Source: Cycas panzhihuaensis (Eukaryota > Cycadophyta). Taken from it: DNA of 64,000 nt. Positions 44,303 to 57,013 of this stretch are shown here, piece by piece. The notes beneath the pieces were generated by a model that searched no databases, had not been told where the DNA came from, and saw only the letters and a program-made list of their open reading frames with translations. Position numbers and translations under genes: made by a program. The stretch spans positions 113,405,741 through 113,469,740 of the forward strand of contig CM041465.1 in the NCBI GenBank assembly GCA_023213395.1. The letters run 5' to 3'. Position 1 is the first letter of the stretch. Every line of letters starts with the position of its first letter.

Positions 44303-46100
44303 GTGGTGACCGCGGTGGAGAACCGTAAGAATGTTGGTATGGCTTTGTTGAGCTTCTTGGAGATGATGAGTAGAGAGGACAAAAGGGTCCTCCAGAGATG
44401 CAGATTGATGAAGGTGGTGAAGACACCCCAGTGCATGTTGGATCAGAGACTGCTTGTAGACATAGTATCGTATTGGGATAGGTGGAGACATGTGTTCCAT
44501 CTGCCCCAAGTAGGGGACATCACAGTGACACCCAGAGATATCTGGCAGATCCTAGGGGTGCCAGTGACAGGGAGACCAACCACGCTAGGAGCATTGCCTA
44601 GCAACGAGATGGCTCATTGGGAGGCGGCCATGTTCTTTACAGGCTAGGATAGGTGGGAGAGGCGAGGGATGCCTCTACAGAGTATGGTGATATCCAGGGT
44701 TCCTCGTGTGAGGAAACTAATCACCCTATGCATTCTATTCTAGATTTCCTAGAAACAGAATTATAGGGACATTCTTAGAGGATGGATAGATGTAGTGTGT
44801 CAGTGTGACGCCAGCAAGAGATTGGATTGGGCCACCCTTATAGCGGTGAATCTCATTGCCCAGTTGGATGCTATCAGGGTGGCAGGCAGGGGTGGATTAT
44901 CGTACAACATGCTATTGCAATGATGTTTCTTTGACCATTTTAAAGCAGTGGTATTGTCAAGGGGATCACACCCCATACTAGACTGGGCACCCATGGTACA
45001 CAAGTGGTAGACCCAGTTCAGGGGAGTGGAGGATCAGGCACATGTCAGGAGGTTCATGGATGCCATGTCACTGGATTTACTCACGATAACTGATTACACA
45101 CCGGACCCCTACCGACCAATGAGATGGGATAGCGACGAGGATGCAGGAGGAGCAGGGGCTACCCCCGGAGATGACGATGGTAGCGATGGGGGAGATGGAG
45201 GAGATGGGGTCTATGACACAAGCCTGGAGATTGAGGATCGTGGAGAGACCCAGAGTGGTAGCTCCATAAGCAGAGGGAGGAGCACGAGCCCTAACAGTGG
45301 AGGCAGTTGTAGAGGAGGTGCTAGAGGAGCAGGCACCTGGAGTTGGTGGAGAGCCAGGGATAGAGGCTATCACATAGGCAAAGGAGCCAGTGGCTGCAGT
45401 AGGTGAGGCTCAACCTTTCTCATTATTTGATAGCCAGATGCATTGTCTTATTTGGTTTTTGATTTGATATTTGCGCAGACATATACTAATACATGACATG
45501 GTGGATTTGCAGGTGTTGCAGAGATTAGATAGCTAGTTGAGGCCATGGTGAGGGAGATGTTCCCTTAGGTATATGTAGAGGAGCAGCCACCCATCCAGGT
45601 GGAGGACGCACCTAGATCATCGAGTGCCCACATGGCAGTGTTTGCCCCGTTGGCAAAGGTGAGAGATATATGGGCTGCAGAGTCCCAAGAGCAAATAACA
45701 TTCAAGGGACAGATGCAGCAAGAGCTGGACAAGGCTCGGGGTATATGAGATGCATTATAGAGTCATGTACAGGCACTGGAGGCCCAAGGTAGAGCCGAAG
45801 GGGATATGGGGAGCCATATCCAGGTGGTAATGCTAGAGGAGAGACTCTGAGGGATGGAGGAGAGGTTACACCTCATAAAGGCAGAGTGGGATCGTATCCA
45901 GGTGCAATACGATCGACTGGTTGAGGACATGGCAACATCGAGGTTAGCACGGAGCAGGACTCAGACCCATACGGCAGTGACGACCTCGAGGAGGCCACGA
46001 GACGAGGGGAGCGAGGCAGGGAGCTCATAGAGACCCAGGAGGAGTCTCGGAGGGATGTGGTCCCTAGGAGAGGGATCACACAGACCAGGAGATGATAACC
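44303..46100 (+). pseudogene. Element B plant-mobile-domain (PMD) gene, antisense to gag-pol
   Basis: The coding exon begins after a T-rich acceptor (TTTTTTTTGTAG, AG at 44301-44302). At 44447-44560 it reads LLVDIVSYWDRWRHVFHLPQ, GDITVTPRDIWQILGV and PVTGRPTTLG, the PMD core (usual form: ..W...THTFHLP.GE.T.TL.DV..LLGLP..G..V). PMD proteins include MAIN/MAIL factors and transposon-borne copies. Downstream: SLDLLTITDYTPDPYRPMRW, an acidic Gly-rich stretch, a possible intron ending TTTGCAG at 45514, and a Glu/Gln/Arg-rich tail. Stops (TAG at 44645 and others) break it. Confidence 0.8.
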
Positions 46101-46749
46101 CAGGAGTGGGGCAGCAGTAGTATAGTACTCATGTATTTGATTTTGACAGAGGAAAGCACGAGCCTCCAGGGGGTCATATATATATAGTTATATGATTGTA
46201 CCCCCTCTACAAGGACATCGACTTCCCATATGTATGATGTGACATATGATTTTGATGTATATATATAGATGAGGCAATTGGTACCCCATTTTGATATGTG
46301 ATAATGTGTATATCATGTGTGACAGATGACATGTATATTTTGTTATGTATGTTATAGATGCTTTGTTATATGATGCACATATTTCCTTCCATGCATGGCT
46401 ATATATCTAATAGAAGCACACACGACTACCATGAGTAGAGGTGATAGGCACATGTGGGGTTAGAAATAGAGCGACACGCACATCCATGGAGGAGCATAGC
46501 AGGATATGCGAAGGAAACACCGAGCGAGAGGGCGAGTAATGATACTCCAGAGCATCGTCCTAACTGGGGGATGCCCAAATAGGAAGACAAAAGTCCCAAA
46601 AAGATATGGAAACATGGGTTTCGTGGGAGGAACCAAAAAGAAACGAATGAGGCCATCCTAAGTTGTCATTCCACTCGTGGCTAGGAGAAATGAGAACAAC
46701 TTAAGATGGTAGTTTAGGCTCATTTCAGAGCATGGAGAAGGGATCACCG

Positions 46750-47870
46750 AGAGGATCATGCATAAAATTTCTTAGGTAATTTTTCATTAACTACCTTCTC
46801 AAATTCTAGGCCCTCCAAGGTGGCGATCCTATAGGCATTGTTATTGAGGCTCTCAAGAATGACGAAAGGACCAACCCATTTAGGCCCAAATTTGGTCAGA
46901 CGATCGTGCAGATATTCCAACTTAAGGACGTAGTCCCTAGGGCATAAATGACGAGCACAAAGATGTTTGTTGTGAGTCCTTTACGAACGGGTTTTTGAAG
47001 CAAGATTTGCTTGATAAGCCATTAAGCGCCTCTCATCCAGGGCCTTGAGATCTAAGAGACTAGCCTGGCAGATAGACTCCTCATCGATAAGACCTCTAAG
47101 GGAGACTCGTAGAGAGGGGATCCCCACTTCCAGTGGGAGTACCATCTCGGTTCCGTAGACTAAGGAAAACAGTGTTATTCCAGTCACCGTATGGATAGAA
47201 GTGTGATATGCCCATAGGGTGGAAAGGAGTTAGAGGTGCCAATCTCTTTGAGATTGCACAACGGTTTTCTTTAGAATGTTAATAAGGGTTTTGTTGAATG
47301 ATTTAACTTGTCTATTTGCTTGGGGGTAATAAGGAGATGAGGTCTTATGAGAAATCTTGAATTTCTCGCAAAGCTTGTACACCTCCTTGTTACAAAAAGG
47401 GGTTCCATTGTCTATGATCAAGACATCTAGAATCCCAAAATGACAAACGATGTCTTTGATGAGCAGTGGCTATTGTCTTGTCTTGCCAGTGGGATGTGGG
47501 GATTGCCTCTGCCCACTTGGTGACATACTCCATAGTAGTCAAAATGTACTTATGCTGCGCCAAAGAAGGTGGTGATATGGCACCAATGAGGTCTAAACCC
47601 TATTGAGAAAAGGACCATGGAGATACGATAAGATGCAGGGCCTCGGAAGGCACATGAGAGATGTTAGCGTGCTCTTGGCATCGTCCTTGAAAAGGGACGG
47701 CTAATAATAACCCATGCGGAGGATCCTTTGGGCCATGGATTGGCCCTTAAAGTGGCCCCCACAAATGCCATGATGGCATTTGTGGAGTATCTGGTCCGCT
47801 TCGTCCGAAGCGATGCAGCGAAGAAGGATCCCGTTAAAGGACCTCTTGTATAACACTTCATCTACGAGGA
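46750..47870 (-). pseudogene. Element B integrase
   Basis: Homologous to 36600-37671. MIIDNGTPFCNKEVYKLCEK at 47421-47362 carries the second catalytic Asp. The catalytic Glu region reads QVKSFNKTLINILK, that is Glu changed to Lys. FSLVYGTEMVLPLEVGIPSL lies near 47163. Multiple frameshifts. Ends near 46755. Confidence 0.85.
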
Positions 47871-48099
47871 AGTATTGTCTGGTAGCAGCGCAAATGCGTG
47901 ATCTAGTTTATTGCTGGAATTAGGGTGGTATTACTATTGAGTCAAATACCACACAATGTCACCGTACCACTCGCTATCAGCGAGCAGATGAGGAGAGGTG
48001 CCCTAGATGGTCAGAATAGACTCGTCGGGGAGAGAGTCATCAACGAGAATGCCACTCATGTTGGGAATGGGGGTATCGGCTAATTGCTCTACCACTATC

Positions 48100-48410
48100 A
48101 TTCACTTTTTCAACTTCCTGTTAATGATTTGAAGGTCAAACGCTTGAAGCAGGATAGCCCAACGACCTGCCCTACCTGTCAAGTCTGAATGAGTAAGCAA
48201 ATAATGTAAGGGATCAGATTGGATGATCACCTTGGTAGTATTACTGAGCAAGTAATGCCTGAACTTCTTAGTTGTGTGGACCAAGAAGAGACATTCCTTC
48301 TTGGTAGGGGGGATAATTAAGTTCAGCAGCCACGGGGGTACGACTGATAAAATTAATTGCTCTCTCAGTTCTTGAATCGTCCTCCTATGCAAGCATCACG
48401 CCCAAGGATT
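48100..48410 (-). pseudogene. Element B RNase H (RT-linked)
   Basis: PTKKECLFLVHTTKKFRHYL and KVIIQSDPLHYLLTHSD on minus, equivalent to 35930-36330 of element A. The Asp in SDPL is kept here, unlike in A. The N-terminal part is frameshifted. Confidence 0.75.
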
Positions 48411-48639
48411 CATCAGTTGCCAAGGTATACAAGATGAAAGGCCTATTGAAGCGAGGAGGCACCAATATAGGAGCGAAAGCGAGAGCTTCCTTGAGTCCTA
48501 TAAAGGCTTGTTGGGTCTTGCCAGACCAAACAAATGGGGCTCCTTTCCTTAATAAGTTGGTAAGGGGTTTGGTGTTTATGGCGAAGTCTGCTAAAAAATG
48601 CCTAAGGAAACCAAGCCTACCTAAAAATGACTTAATCTA

Positions 48640-49320
48640 TTATTGGGTTCTAGGAGGCAGCATGTCAAGGATTGCCTTGACTTTGTCCGGATAGATTTGG
48701 ATTCCTTGATTTGATACAAGGAAACCTAAGAGTTTACCTATTATCTTTGGGACATGCATTGTTAATGTCACGAAAATCAATGCATATTCAGATGGTCTCG
48801 TTCTTTTTGGCAATAGGAACGATGTTTGATACCCACTTAGGTAATTGATGGAAGAGATAAATCCTGCATCCAAGAGTTTTTCAACCTCTATCTTGACGGC
48901 GACTGAGAGTTTGGGATGGAGACGATGCCGCTTCTGGCGCATAGGGCAGGTGCCAGGAATAGTTGTAGGGTTATGGATGACAATGGAGGGGTTAATTCCC
49001 TTCATATCAGAGTAGTCCCACGCGAAAATGTCCCAGAATTCCTAGAACAGAAGGGAGTACTCCCTTAGTTCATCAGGGGTATATTCCGCCCCTACCTTAA
49101 TGGCCTTGTCCGGGGTGAGGACTGTGTCCTGAATTGCCCCCATACACATGGCGTTCCCCTCCTCGAAATGGAGGGGGGCAAGGTCGATAAGAGGAGAGGA
49201 AACAGAGGATGGGATCGGTTCGGCTAATGTGGACCTAATCGCTAGGATCTTCTGGTGGCCAAGCTTATGGCGACCAGAAGGTAAGTTGGGTATGGAGCCC
49301 ATTAAGTGCTCTAGCAAGGC
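48640..49320 (-). pseudogene. Element B reverse transcriptase with catalytic core deleted
   Basis: N-terminal RT (KGINPSIVIHNPTTIPGTCP, KIEVEKLLDAGFISSINYLS) reads down to a decayed RICIDF..INNACPKDN, then jumps at about 48740 directly to KLLGFLVSNQGIQIYPDKVK. Compared with element A, some 0.36 kb is missing, including the FMDD catalytic loop. B therefore cannot encode active RT in its present form. The upstream stretch (49317-49042) shares PNLPSGRHKLGHQKILAIRS with A. Confidence 0.88.
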
Positions 49321-49419
49321 CTCATCATCTTCGAAGTAGTCTACCCCATGGATGACTTGACTTTGAATGGATGAGGTGCGGGATGAAATGGAAGTAATAG
49401 AACCAAGATGACCTGTAAG

Positions 49420-50235
49420 CTATCCAACATCCCTAAGGGACTCTAAGGGAGAGTCGAGGAGAGACCCCTCGTAAGAGACAGTAGGGAAACTCTTGACAAC
49501 ATCACTTATGAAAGGTGATAGAAGGGGAGAGCCAGGGATCTGCCAGTTAACACACGCAATGGTATGTGACACGAGAGAGTGATTGGGCTCTTCAACAAAA
49601 GGGATCCTAGGTTGAGACCTAGAATGAGAAGAATACCCCCCACTAGCGCGAAGGAAGGAAACCTGATGAGGAAGGTCCTCATCCTCACTGTGGGACCTAT
49701 CGTCGTTAAACATAGGGAGGTGTCCATAGCTTCCAATGTCGATAGGGGCAAAACAGGTTAGACTAGAAGAAGAAGATGTGGGATCTTCGTCATGGCTAGA
49801 AGAATCGGGAATAACGATGGAGCAAGTTGAGGCATGATTAGAAGGGCCTTTACTTCCCTTTGTATGGCCATGGCTTGCTTGAGTAGATGGTCTAGTTTGT
49901 TTCATGAGCAATTGCTCGCGGGAGACAACTCTCATTTGTCTGTTATGGACAAACTTAAGTTGCCCCCAATGGGTAGAACACATGGCTCCCATTTGGTCAA
50001 GCCATGGTCGACCCAAGAGGAGGTTGTAATCAACATCCACATCGAGAACAATGATGTCGGCAAGGATGGTCTTATCCCCGAGGGTGAGAGATATCGAGAC
50101 AGATCCCAGGGGAGTCTTCTCGCTACCATCATAGCCTTGACATTGCCATAGAACGGGTTCCAAGGAAGAAATGCCAAGCTCTTGCATGACACGCAAGGGC
50201 ATAGAATTCACGGAAGGACCATTGTCCACAACAGT
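49420..50235 (-). pseudogene. Element B protease and spacer
   Basis: The longest open frame of B (269 codons) starts MDNGPSVNSMPLRVMQELGI (catalytic DNGS, here DNGP) and includes NLLLGRPWLDQMG, then a Ser-rich spacer leading towards RT. It matches 33819-34688 of A but without A's stop inside the protease. Confidence 0.8.
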
Positions 50236-50989
50236 CCTTCACAATGTACAATCAGGTGTGTCTATGGTAATGGTGAAAGGGAAGTTCCATTGGCATTCCC
50301 TTCCACTGGCTAGGGGAAGATCTTTAGGATCAAAGGAGATGATAGGTTCATGACTTTGGGTGGTGCCCAAAGTGTGAACAGGCACGTCATTCAATCCTAA
50401 AGCTTCTAGGAGGAGTATTTGTTACTCGGGATAGCTTTTCAAGACATCCATGATGGACATCCCGATAGCCATGGTATGAAGCTCTTCAACTACGAAAAAA
50501 GGCTTACCCTTCCTTGTGGGTTGGGTAAGGGCTCTCCTAAAGTCGAAGCGGCTAGGGCAGATGGGAATGTTCTTGGGAAGCGAAGGTATTTATAGGGCAA
50601 CAACTTTCGGAGGAGGATCAAGGTGTGATGTAGACATAGAGGCGCCATTTGCCTCTTTCGTGGCTTGAGACTGAGTTAGGGCATAAAGGGAAGTGGTCTC
50701 AAGCATCTGAATTACCTTCTTTCCCTTGTTACAGGATCATGATGGTGAAAGAGTATGGCAGTCAGGGGAACACAGGGAGGTTGATGAATCTCGCACACCC
50801 TTCCCTCTACCGTACGAAGGGCAAGAATCGGGGGATCTACCCCAGTTTTAGTTGTTTCTTTACTGAGTATTGCGATCGTGCTCTCCATGTTTTGGGAACG
50901 GATCCTTATAAATGGGTTGATCGAGATTGGGCCTCAAGGCCCATCTGGGAGATGAATCACGTGGTGGGGCATCACGAGGGTGTTACACC

Positions 50990-52971
50990 CAACAAAGTGA
51001 GTCATCATGGAAGCACTTCCCGTGTACAGAGCACCACTTCTTCTCGAGTGGAGGATCAACTTTCCTTGCTTGAGAAGGTTGGGTGCTACCCCCTTTGGGG
51101 GGAGCAACTTGAGAAGCCTATTGAATTTGTTTGTTGGAGGTTGGTGATGAAGAGGCTTGGAGTTTAAGCTCCTTCATCGTATGCTCGAATGAGCATATGG
51201 TAGAAGTAAGGGGGTCTAAAGTCCTCTCAGTCGGGTGAGAAGTAGACCTAGTGGGTTGTGAAGGTTTAGTTTCCTTAGTTGAGGGAGGTGCCTCATGGCA
51301 TTGTGAGGGCTTGAGAGGCCTCTTGAGTCCGGCTTGGATCTCAATAGCCTCTAACGCTAAGCATTTCACGATCATGGAGTCACACATAGTTGCCCCCATT
51401 TTAAGGACTTCCATATGTACTTTAGGGTGAAGTACATTAACAAAAAGGTCTCTCTTTAGCTCCTTGGGCAACGTGACCTTAGTGGAGTGAAGAAGGTCAT
51501 GGAATCATCTTACAAAGTCATGATTCATTTCATCATGACCTTGTTTGAGCGATAAGAGGGATTTCATTCTGCTCTCAAATGGATAGGCTATATCAAAGTA
51601 GTTGATGAATTTATCCACCAATTGCTAGAATGAAAAGATAGAGTGGGCAGGGAGGCGATAAAACCATTTAAGAGCATCGCCCTACAAAGATTGTGGGAAC
51701 AATTTCATTAAGATAAGGTCATAAGCCCAGTAGCCTATACACACCATAGAAAAACTACGTACGTGTTCAGTTGGGTCTTGTGATGAAGTTCCATTAAATT
51801 TGGGAACTTCACGAGGGTAAGGCGGCAGATTAGTTCTTAACGCCTCAATGGATAACGGCTTCGATCTATAATTAATAAAGGGACATGCCCTTACATGGGT
51901 CATAGGGTTAATGAATGATAATGAGCAAGGAATGGATGGGGGTGGTAAACCCATCCCTCCTTGTGGAAACGCCCCTTGTTGGAAGGGGGCTTAAGGATAA
52001 ACACCTTGGAAGGGAGCTAGGTTCCCTTATGAAGGCGTAGCGAAAGAAGTCATGCTGGATGGTAGAAATAGAGGGTATGGGACTAGATTCTGCCCATATG
52101 GGCCACCTGTAGGTGGTGCAACCCCATATGGGTGTAGTGGGTCCACCCCCTAAGCTGGAAGGTGGTTCCCCTTACCCTGCCCCCAAGGTTAAGATGCATA
52201 ACCTAGGGGTATATAAAGGGAAGGACCATTGGATAGGTTTTGAATATATGTGGGAGCGGGTCCCATATAGCTAGTGGCAGTAGTACTAGTAGGACCTCTA
52301 AGTCTACTAGGGAACGCATGTGCCATGTTTTGGGGTGGCACATTCACTTGGCTTGGAAAAGGGATACTAACCCCAAGCTGGGGAAAAGACACACCATGAA
52401 TGGGTCCTGAAGAACTAGGACCATGACTAGGAATAGAGGGTATGATACTTATCCCCAAGATCGGTGTAGAAACATAGTGAGATGAATGTGCAAGAACAGA
52501 AGGATTACTTGTCGTGGGAGGCACAGGTGTGGATGAAGAAGGCGCTCTACTATGCAAAGCTTCTTCAAAGCACCTGGGATATGCTTGAAGGTAAGTTGCT
52601 TGAAAGTACTCGCTGATAGCTTCAATCATGTTGGCAGGAGGGGTATCTTCGTAACCATAAGAGGTGGATGGGACCTCGAATGATGGAGACCCCTCAGGGT
52701 GCTCCTCATAAGAATCACCAATTAGAAGGTGAATCTCATGAAGAGGTGAACCTTCTACTGCATGAGCAGAAGGATGGATGTCGGAGGGGTGAGGCTGGTC
52801 ACTTGGGTAATAAATGGGATCGTCAACCACCTGGGTGGATCCCAGAATGGACATGGAAAACTCTTGAGTTCCCGAGACCAAGGTGTAGTAAGCCCAGTCG
52901 GAATGATAGCCCTCCATTGTTGAATCACAATCCGATGATGGAAGGGAGCGATACAAAAGGTCTTCTAACAA
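50990..52971 (-). pseudogene. Element B gag
   Basis: Starts at 52971 with a Ser/Pro-rich 260-codon frame, then after stops the capsid block EVPKFNGTSSQDPTEHVRSF (about 51810), a basic linker 51471-51118, and the zinc knuckle CSVHGKCFHDDSLC near 50997-51040 (Cx2Hx4Hx4C). Collinear with the gag of element A. Confidence 0.85.
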
Positions 52972-53157
52972 CAGTGGTAGACCTCACAAATGATATGAGA
53001 AACGTCATATGCAACGCCTTTACAAAAGTTGTTAGAAGAGAGCAAAGGGTATGAAGCACGTATTGGGGGCTACTGAATGGAAAAGAAAGTCAAGAAGATC
53101 ACCTAAAAGCAATAGCACCAACAGGAAGAGAGGTGAGACTAGCTCCCTTACTGGCAG

Positions 53158-53177
53158 TTCCCCAGTATGGTCACTAG
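53158..53177 (-). promoter_or_regulatory. Element B primer binding site
   Basis: Minus strand reads CTAGTGACCATACTGGGGAA right after the LTR end. Compared with TTGGCGACCATACTGGGAAC in A it has decayed at the first bases. It confirms minus orientation. Confidence 0.7.
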
Positions 53178-55790
53178 TGAAACGCATCTACGAGGTGGTC
53201 TCCTACGTTTGGCAAGATGTGGCTAACTAAGATGTAGTCAGGCTATGAGTGGGATATAACGATAAGAAAAACACCATGCAGGGCATCCATGCGCTGGAGC
53301 GTGGATTCGAGACCTACAAATGGCGCCCAATTGCCTTAGGGCAATCTTTGGAGAAGGACGCAAGGTGAGGCCTTGGGTCATCCCAAAAGAAGAGGCCCTC
53401 CTATCCCTTGGATGGCTGAGAAGAGGAAGAAGGACTCTAAAGAGTCATGCCTTCTCAAGAGAGGGAGAAGGCAACATGTAAGAGAATGTGTATAATACGG
53501 TGTCCTACATGTGGGCTAGGTGGGGAGGTGAGAAATGTATGACTCACACCCGAAAGCTATTTATACATGGTATAAACAACTATAAAAGACGCACAAATGC
53601 AAAGACAAGTTCTTTTCCCTCTTTTGTTTCCTATGTGTTTTTAGCATGTGGCATATGCATAAGAGAAAACACTATAGAAAAGGATAAAAAAGGGCGAAGA
53701 ATACCTGGAAATGTAGTGCGGTTGGGGTATTACGACCTTTTACTCTTTGCACGCTCACCTGCTCGAACTTGTCACGCAGGTGAGAGACTAGCCAGCGACG
53801 ATTGCTGTGAGTGGTCAAGGGGCTACGTTACCTTCCCCAATCATGCAAAAAGCAAAGCAGCATAAAGAACAACAAAAGGAAACAAAGAAATACTACTAAC
53901 AAGAGACTAACCTGTTAAGAAGTTCACCTCGTTTGTATTTCTATTACTGTAAAGCCTACCAAGCACAAAACAAGATTTTCTCCCTCTTGGAGGAGGGGAT
54001 GCCAAATATGCCTGATATATGTATATGTGAATACAAAAAGTTGATAATAAATCAAGTCAAAGAAATGTTGCACTCTACTCTAAAACTCTAAGCAAAACTC
54101 AAACAAGCAACAGCACCAAACGGTATCCAAAATGAAGAAGTTAGTCTTGGAATGGCCAACTCACCCACAAGTATCTCCACGTAGCCTCGAAGGAGGGAAA
54201 ACAAAGTGTAATGGCTGTATGGGATAGCAAACAAGGGAGGAAATATACTAGTAAAATGATGTGCAAACAAAACCCAAGAGACAAAGTATTATTGGGCAAT
54301 AAATCGTCAGGTTGGGATGAGTTATGGGTCACGAACCAGCCGGGATAGGTTTGGGGGCTTATGTGGTGCCCAAAACCTGCAAGTACAGGTCTAAAACCAG
54401 CATGGCAAGGGCTGCTAATGTTATTTTAGATCTGGAAATAAGCCCTCAATATCCCTGGCCCAGCTCCAAGGGAGGCATGAGGTGAAAGAGGAAGGAAGGG
54501 AAGGGTTTGGACCCTTGGGGAGAAGGTCAACAAGGGGACTGATCTCATCTTTCTCCCTTCACCCGTCCTTGTGTAACCTTCTTACATAGCCACCCTGAAG
54601 TGAACTTATAGGAAATGAGAGGGGGAGCACTGTGAAATAGGGAGCAATGGGCAAGCTCTTATGGGATGCAAAGCCAAGAGTAAAAAATAACTAAATATTG
54701 TTCATAAAAAGAAGGAGAAAAAACATTAATCTTAGGGAAACATTAAAGAGGTACCTTGCAGTAGGAAGAAAGAGCTTGTTCCTACCAGAAATTAGGAGGA
54801 AAAGCCTATGCCTGATAGGCTTTCCTGGCTTGGGTTGAAGAGGAGGTAAACATGGAAGCAAATCTAGAATTTTGGAGCTTGCTTTGTTGAGTTACTATGA
54901 GTATTCCTTCCTCCACGATGTAAACCTGCAAAGAGAGAGCCTGAGGTGCTGGAGCAAGGCCTGAGACACAGTAGGTATCCCTGTGGAATGAGAACTAGAG
55001 ACAAAGAGTAGATCCTCTAACAGTCCTGGAGAGAGAGCTAGATTAGTGCCAAAAAAAATGAATGGAGAAGAGAGGCAAATGACTTACCTTTTGGGTTTTA
55101 TATTCTCCCTAATGCTAAACAAGCATTTAGGGTTACAGGGGGATGAGTATGCATGAATGCCACATGGAAGTTCCGCGATAAGAGCGAGAACTACCGTGAC
55201 TATTTAAAAATAATAATTTTAAATAGTCGCACCATAACAAACTTCATGGTACCGTAGTAAAATTCGCGGTACCACTAAGTTTGTAGTAGTGCAGGCCTGA
55301 AAGTTAAAATTTGGGCAGAAATAGGGCCTAAAGCCAAACAGAGGGTATGCTGAGGCTGGGTAGGCTGGGAACTCCTACCCAGGTGGTTGATAAGTGGCCA
55401 TAAGAGAGAAACAAGTCTCAATAGGGGTCCTATCATACTTAGAAGGAGACTCACGGTATAGATAAGGGTGTTGGCATAGACGAAATGTGACCAATAATGA
55501 TGCTCGAGGAACTGTGGAGGTGTTGTAGGCAGTTGAGTGCCATATGGGGTGCATGACTCACTGAGGAGTGCCCCCACAGTGGGTCGTCATAGGCTGAGTG
55601 GTGTGTGGCAGGCACAAGCAACGTGATTAGGCAAGAAAGCAATGCGATCACACAAATGATAGGCAAGCATACGTCAAGCAATACACTAAGTAACCTCAAC
55701 CAAGCGAAAGTGAGGATGGGAGTGAGAAACATATACTTGAGCTTACCTAAGTCGACTCATCCTAAATCCATTCCTGGTAGCTAGGAAATA
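53178..55790 (-). repeat. Element B 5' LTR
   Basis: Collinear with 39714-42327 and almost the same length. On plus it starts TGAAACGCATC and ends TAGGAAATA (terminal C changed to T). Followed by TCATC, the target duplication. Confidence 0.93.
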
Positions 55791-55795
55791 TCATC

Positions 55796-56336
55796 CAACT
55801 AGGCAACGAGGTTCGCCACTATGAGGGTCGACCAGTCTAGTCTCTCTTTAACCTTGCATCTTCTCATAGCATCAATCCACCCACTAGGAATGTCTCAATA
55901 GTTCCATTTCTAGGATATCCAAAATAGAATGCACAACATGATTAACTTCCTCACATGAGGAACTCCTGACATCACCATACTCTACAAAGGGATACCTCTC
56001 ATGTTCCATCTATTTGAACTCGTAAAGTACATGGCTACCTCCCTGTGTGTCGCCTTATTGCTAGGCAACACTCCTAGCGATGTTGGCCTTCCTATCATTA
56101 AAACTCCCCATATCCTCCTAATGTCCTCTGGCATGACTATCATATGTCCTACCTAGGGCAGATGGAATACGTGTCTCCATCTATCCTAGTGTGAGACAAT
56201 GTCCACCAGGAGCCTCTGATTTGATGTATACTAGGGCGTCCTCATGACCTTTAGTAGGCCACACCTAGCCAAAAGCTATCATTGCCATATCTATGACCAT
56301 GTCGATGTTCTTGCAGTGGTCCACCACGATCATTGC
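55796..56336 (-). pseudogene. Element A PMD gene, upstream part
   Basis: Acceptor GCAG (minus; AG at 56337-56338) opens the exon. Minus-strand reading contains DRWRHVFHLP (about 56180), VMPEDIRRIWGV and IGRPTSLGVLPSN, the PMD core also seen in element B. Stops are more numerous than in B. The gene is cut at 55795 by element B and continues at 39708. Confidence 0.75.
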
Positions 56337-56499
56337 CTGCAAAACACCACAAAACTTGTCAAAACTTAAATCATATTCACTTCTCCATCCTCTGGACTAT
56401 CCCTTGGCCTCATTTGGTCGAGATTTGGGGGCCCTTGGGTCCCCTTCTTTATTTTTTAGCAGATCTTCCTTTGCACCATGCCAAACTCCGTTGTACCGC

Positions 56500-57013
56500 A
56501 GAGTTTAGCCTGGGTCCCACGGCGATCGGGGCCCCGTGGCAAAGATCGCAGCACTGTGATATTTACCATGGTGCAAATGTTACGCCCCCAAAAAGGGGGG
56601 TTTTCTACTCAAAAATCCCCAAAATTTTGTTTGGGTGAGCCACTCTCAGGATCACTAGGATCGAGACTGCCTAATGCCCCAGTCCCACCTCTCTTTGGGT
56701 CTAATTTGGACTCTAGGAGATCGCTTTTTACCTTTATAAGGCCTAAAACTATGCTAAAAAACATTAAAAGGCAATAAAATTTAAATTGCAAGATAGGCTT
56801 AGGTTTCAATGGTCCACTCATTGGATCCGGTTGTGCCATCACCATCTCGTCGCCTTGGTCTCAATGGTCGTCTCCTTGTCCCGATTTACCAGTCAGATCT
56901 CCTTCCGCGTGCCTCCAAAGTTAGGTGGCACTCTATTGTGTAAGGGAAGGGCTCTAAATTTGTTCGTGATCCCATGAAAATGAATCTCATTTTTATCGAG
57001 TTTCCTTATATAG
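56500..57013 (-). promoter_or_regulatory. Element A PMD promoter and leader
   Basis: TATA box CTATATAAGG on minus at 57004-57013. The leader down to the acceptor at 56338 keeps blocks shared with element B 43624-44302, such as GGGGCATTAGGCAG-type (about 56667) and the hairpin remnants at 56540-56600. No protein-coding case is made for the leader. Confidence 0.55.

Larger units (their letters stand above)
39714..55790 (-). mobile_element. Element B: sister of A nested inside A's PMD gene
   Basis: LTRs 39714-42327 (2614 bp) and 53178-55790 (2613 bp), with target duplication GCATC (39709-39713) and TCATC (55791-55795), one mismatch. Joining A across the site restores its alignment to B's own PMD gene (TTGGATGCTAT at 44864-44874), confirming the insertion point. 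Minus-strand order: gag, protease, RT, RNase H, integrase, antisense PMD, second RNase H, 3' LTR. 16.1 kb. The RT catalytic core is deleted. The two B LTRs look more alike than the two A LTRs, as expected for the younger insertion. Confidence 0.94.

Noticed and set aside
53488-53865. 125-codon frame with a similar one at 40024-40447
   Set aside because: Similarity is explained by both lying in the paired B LTRs; the frame is broken in one copy.
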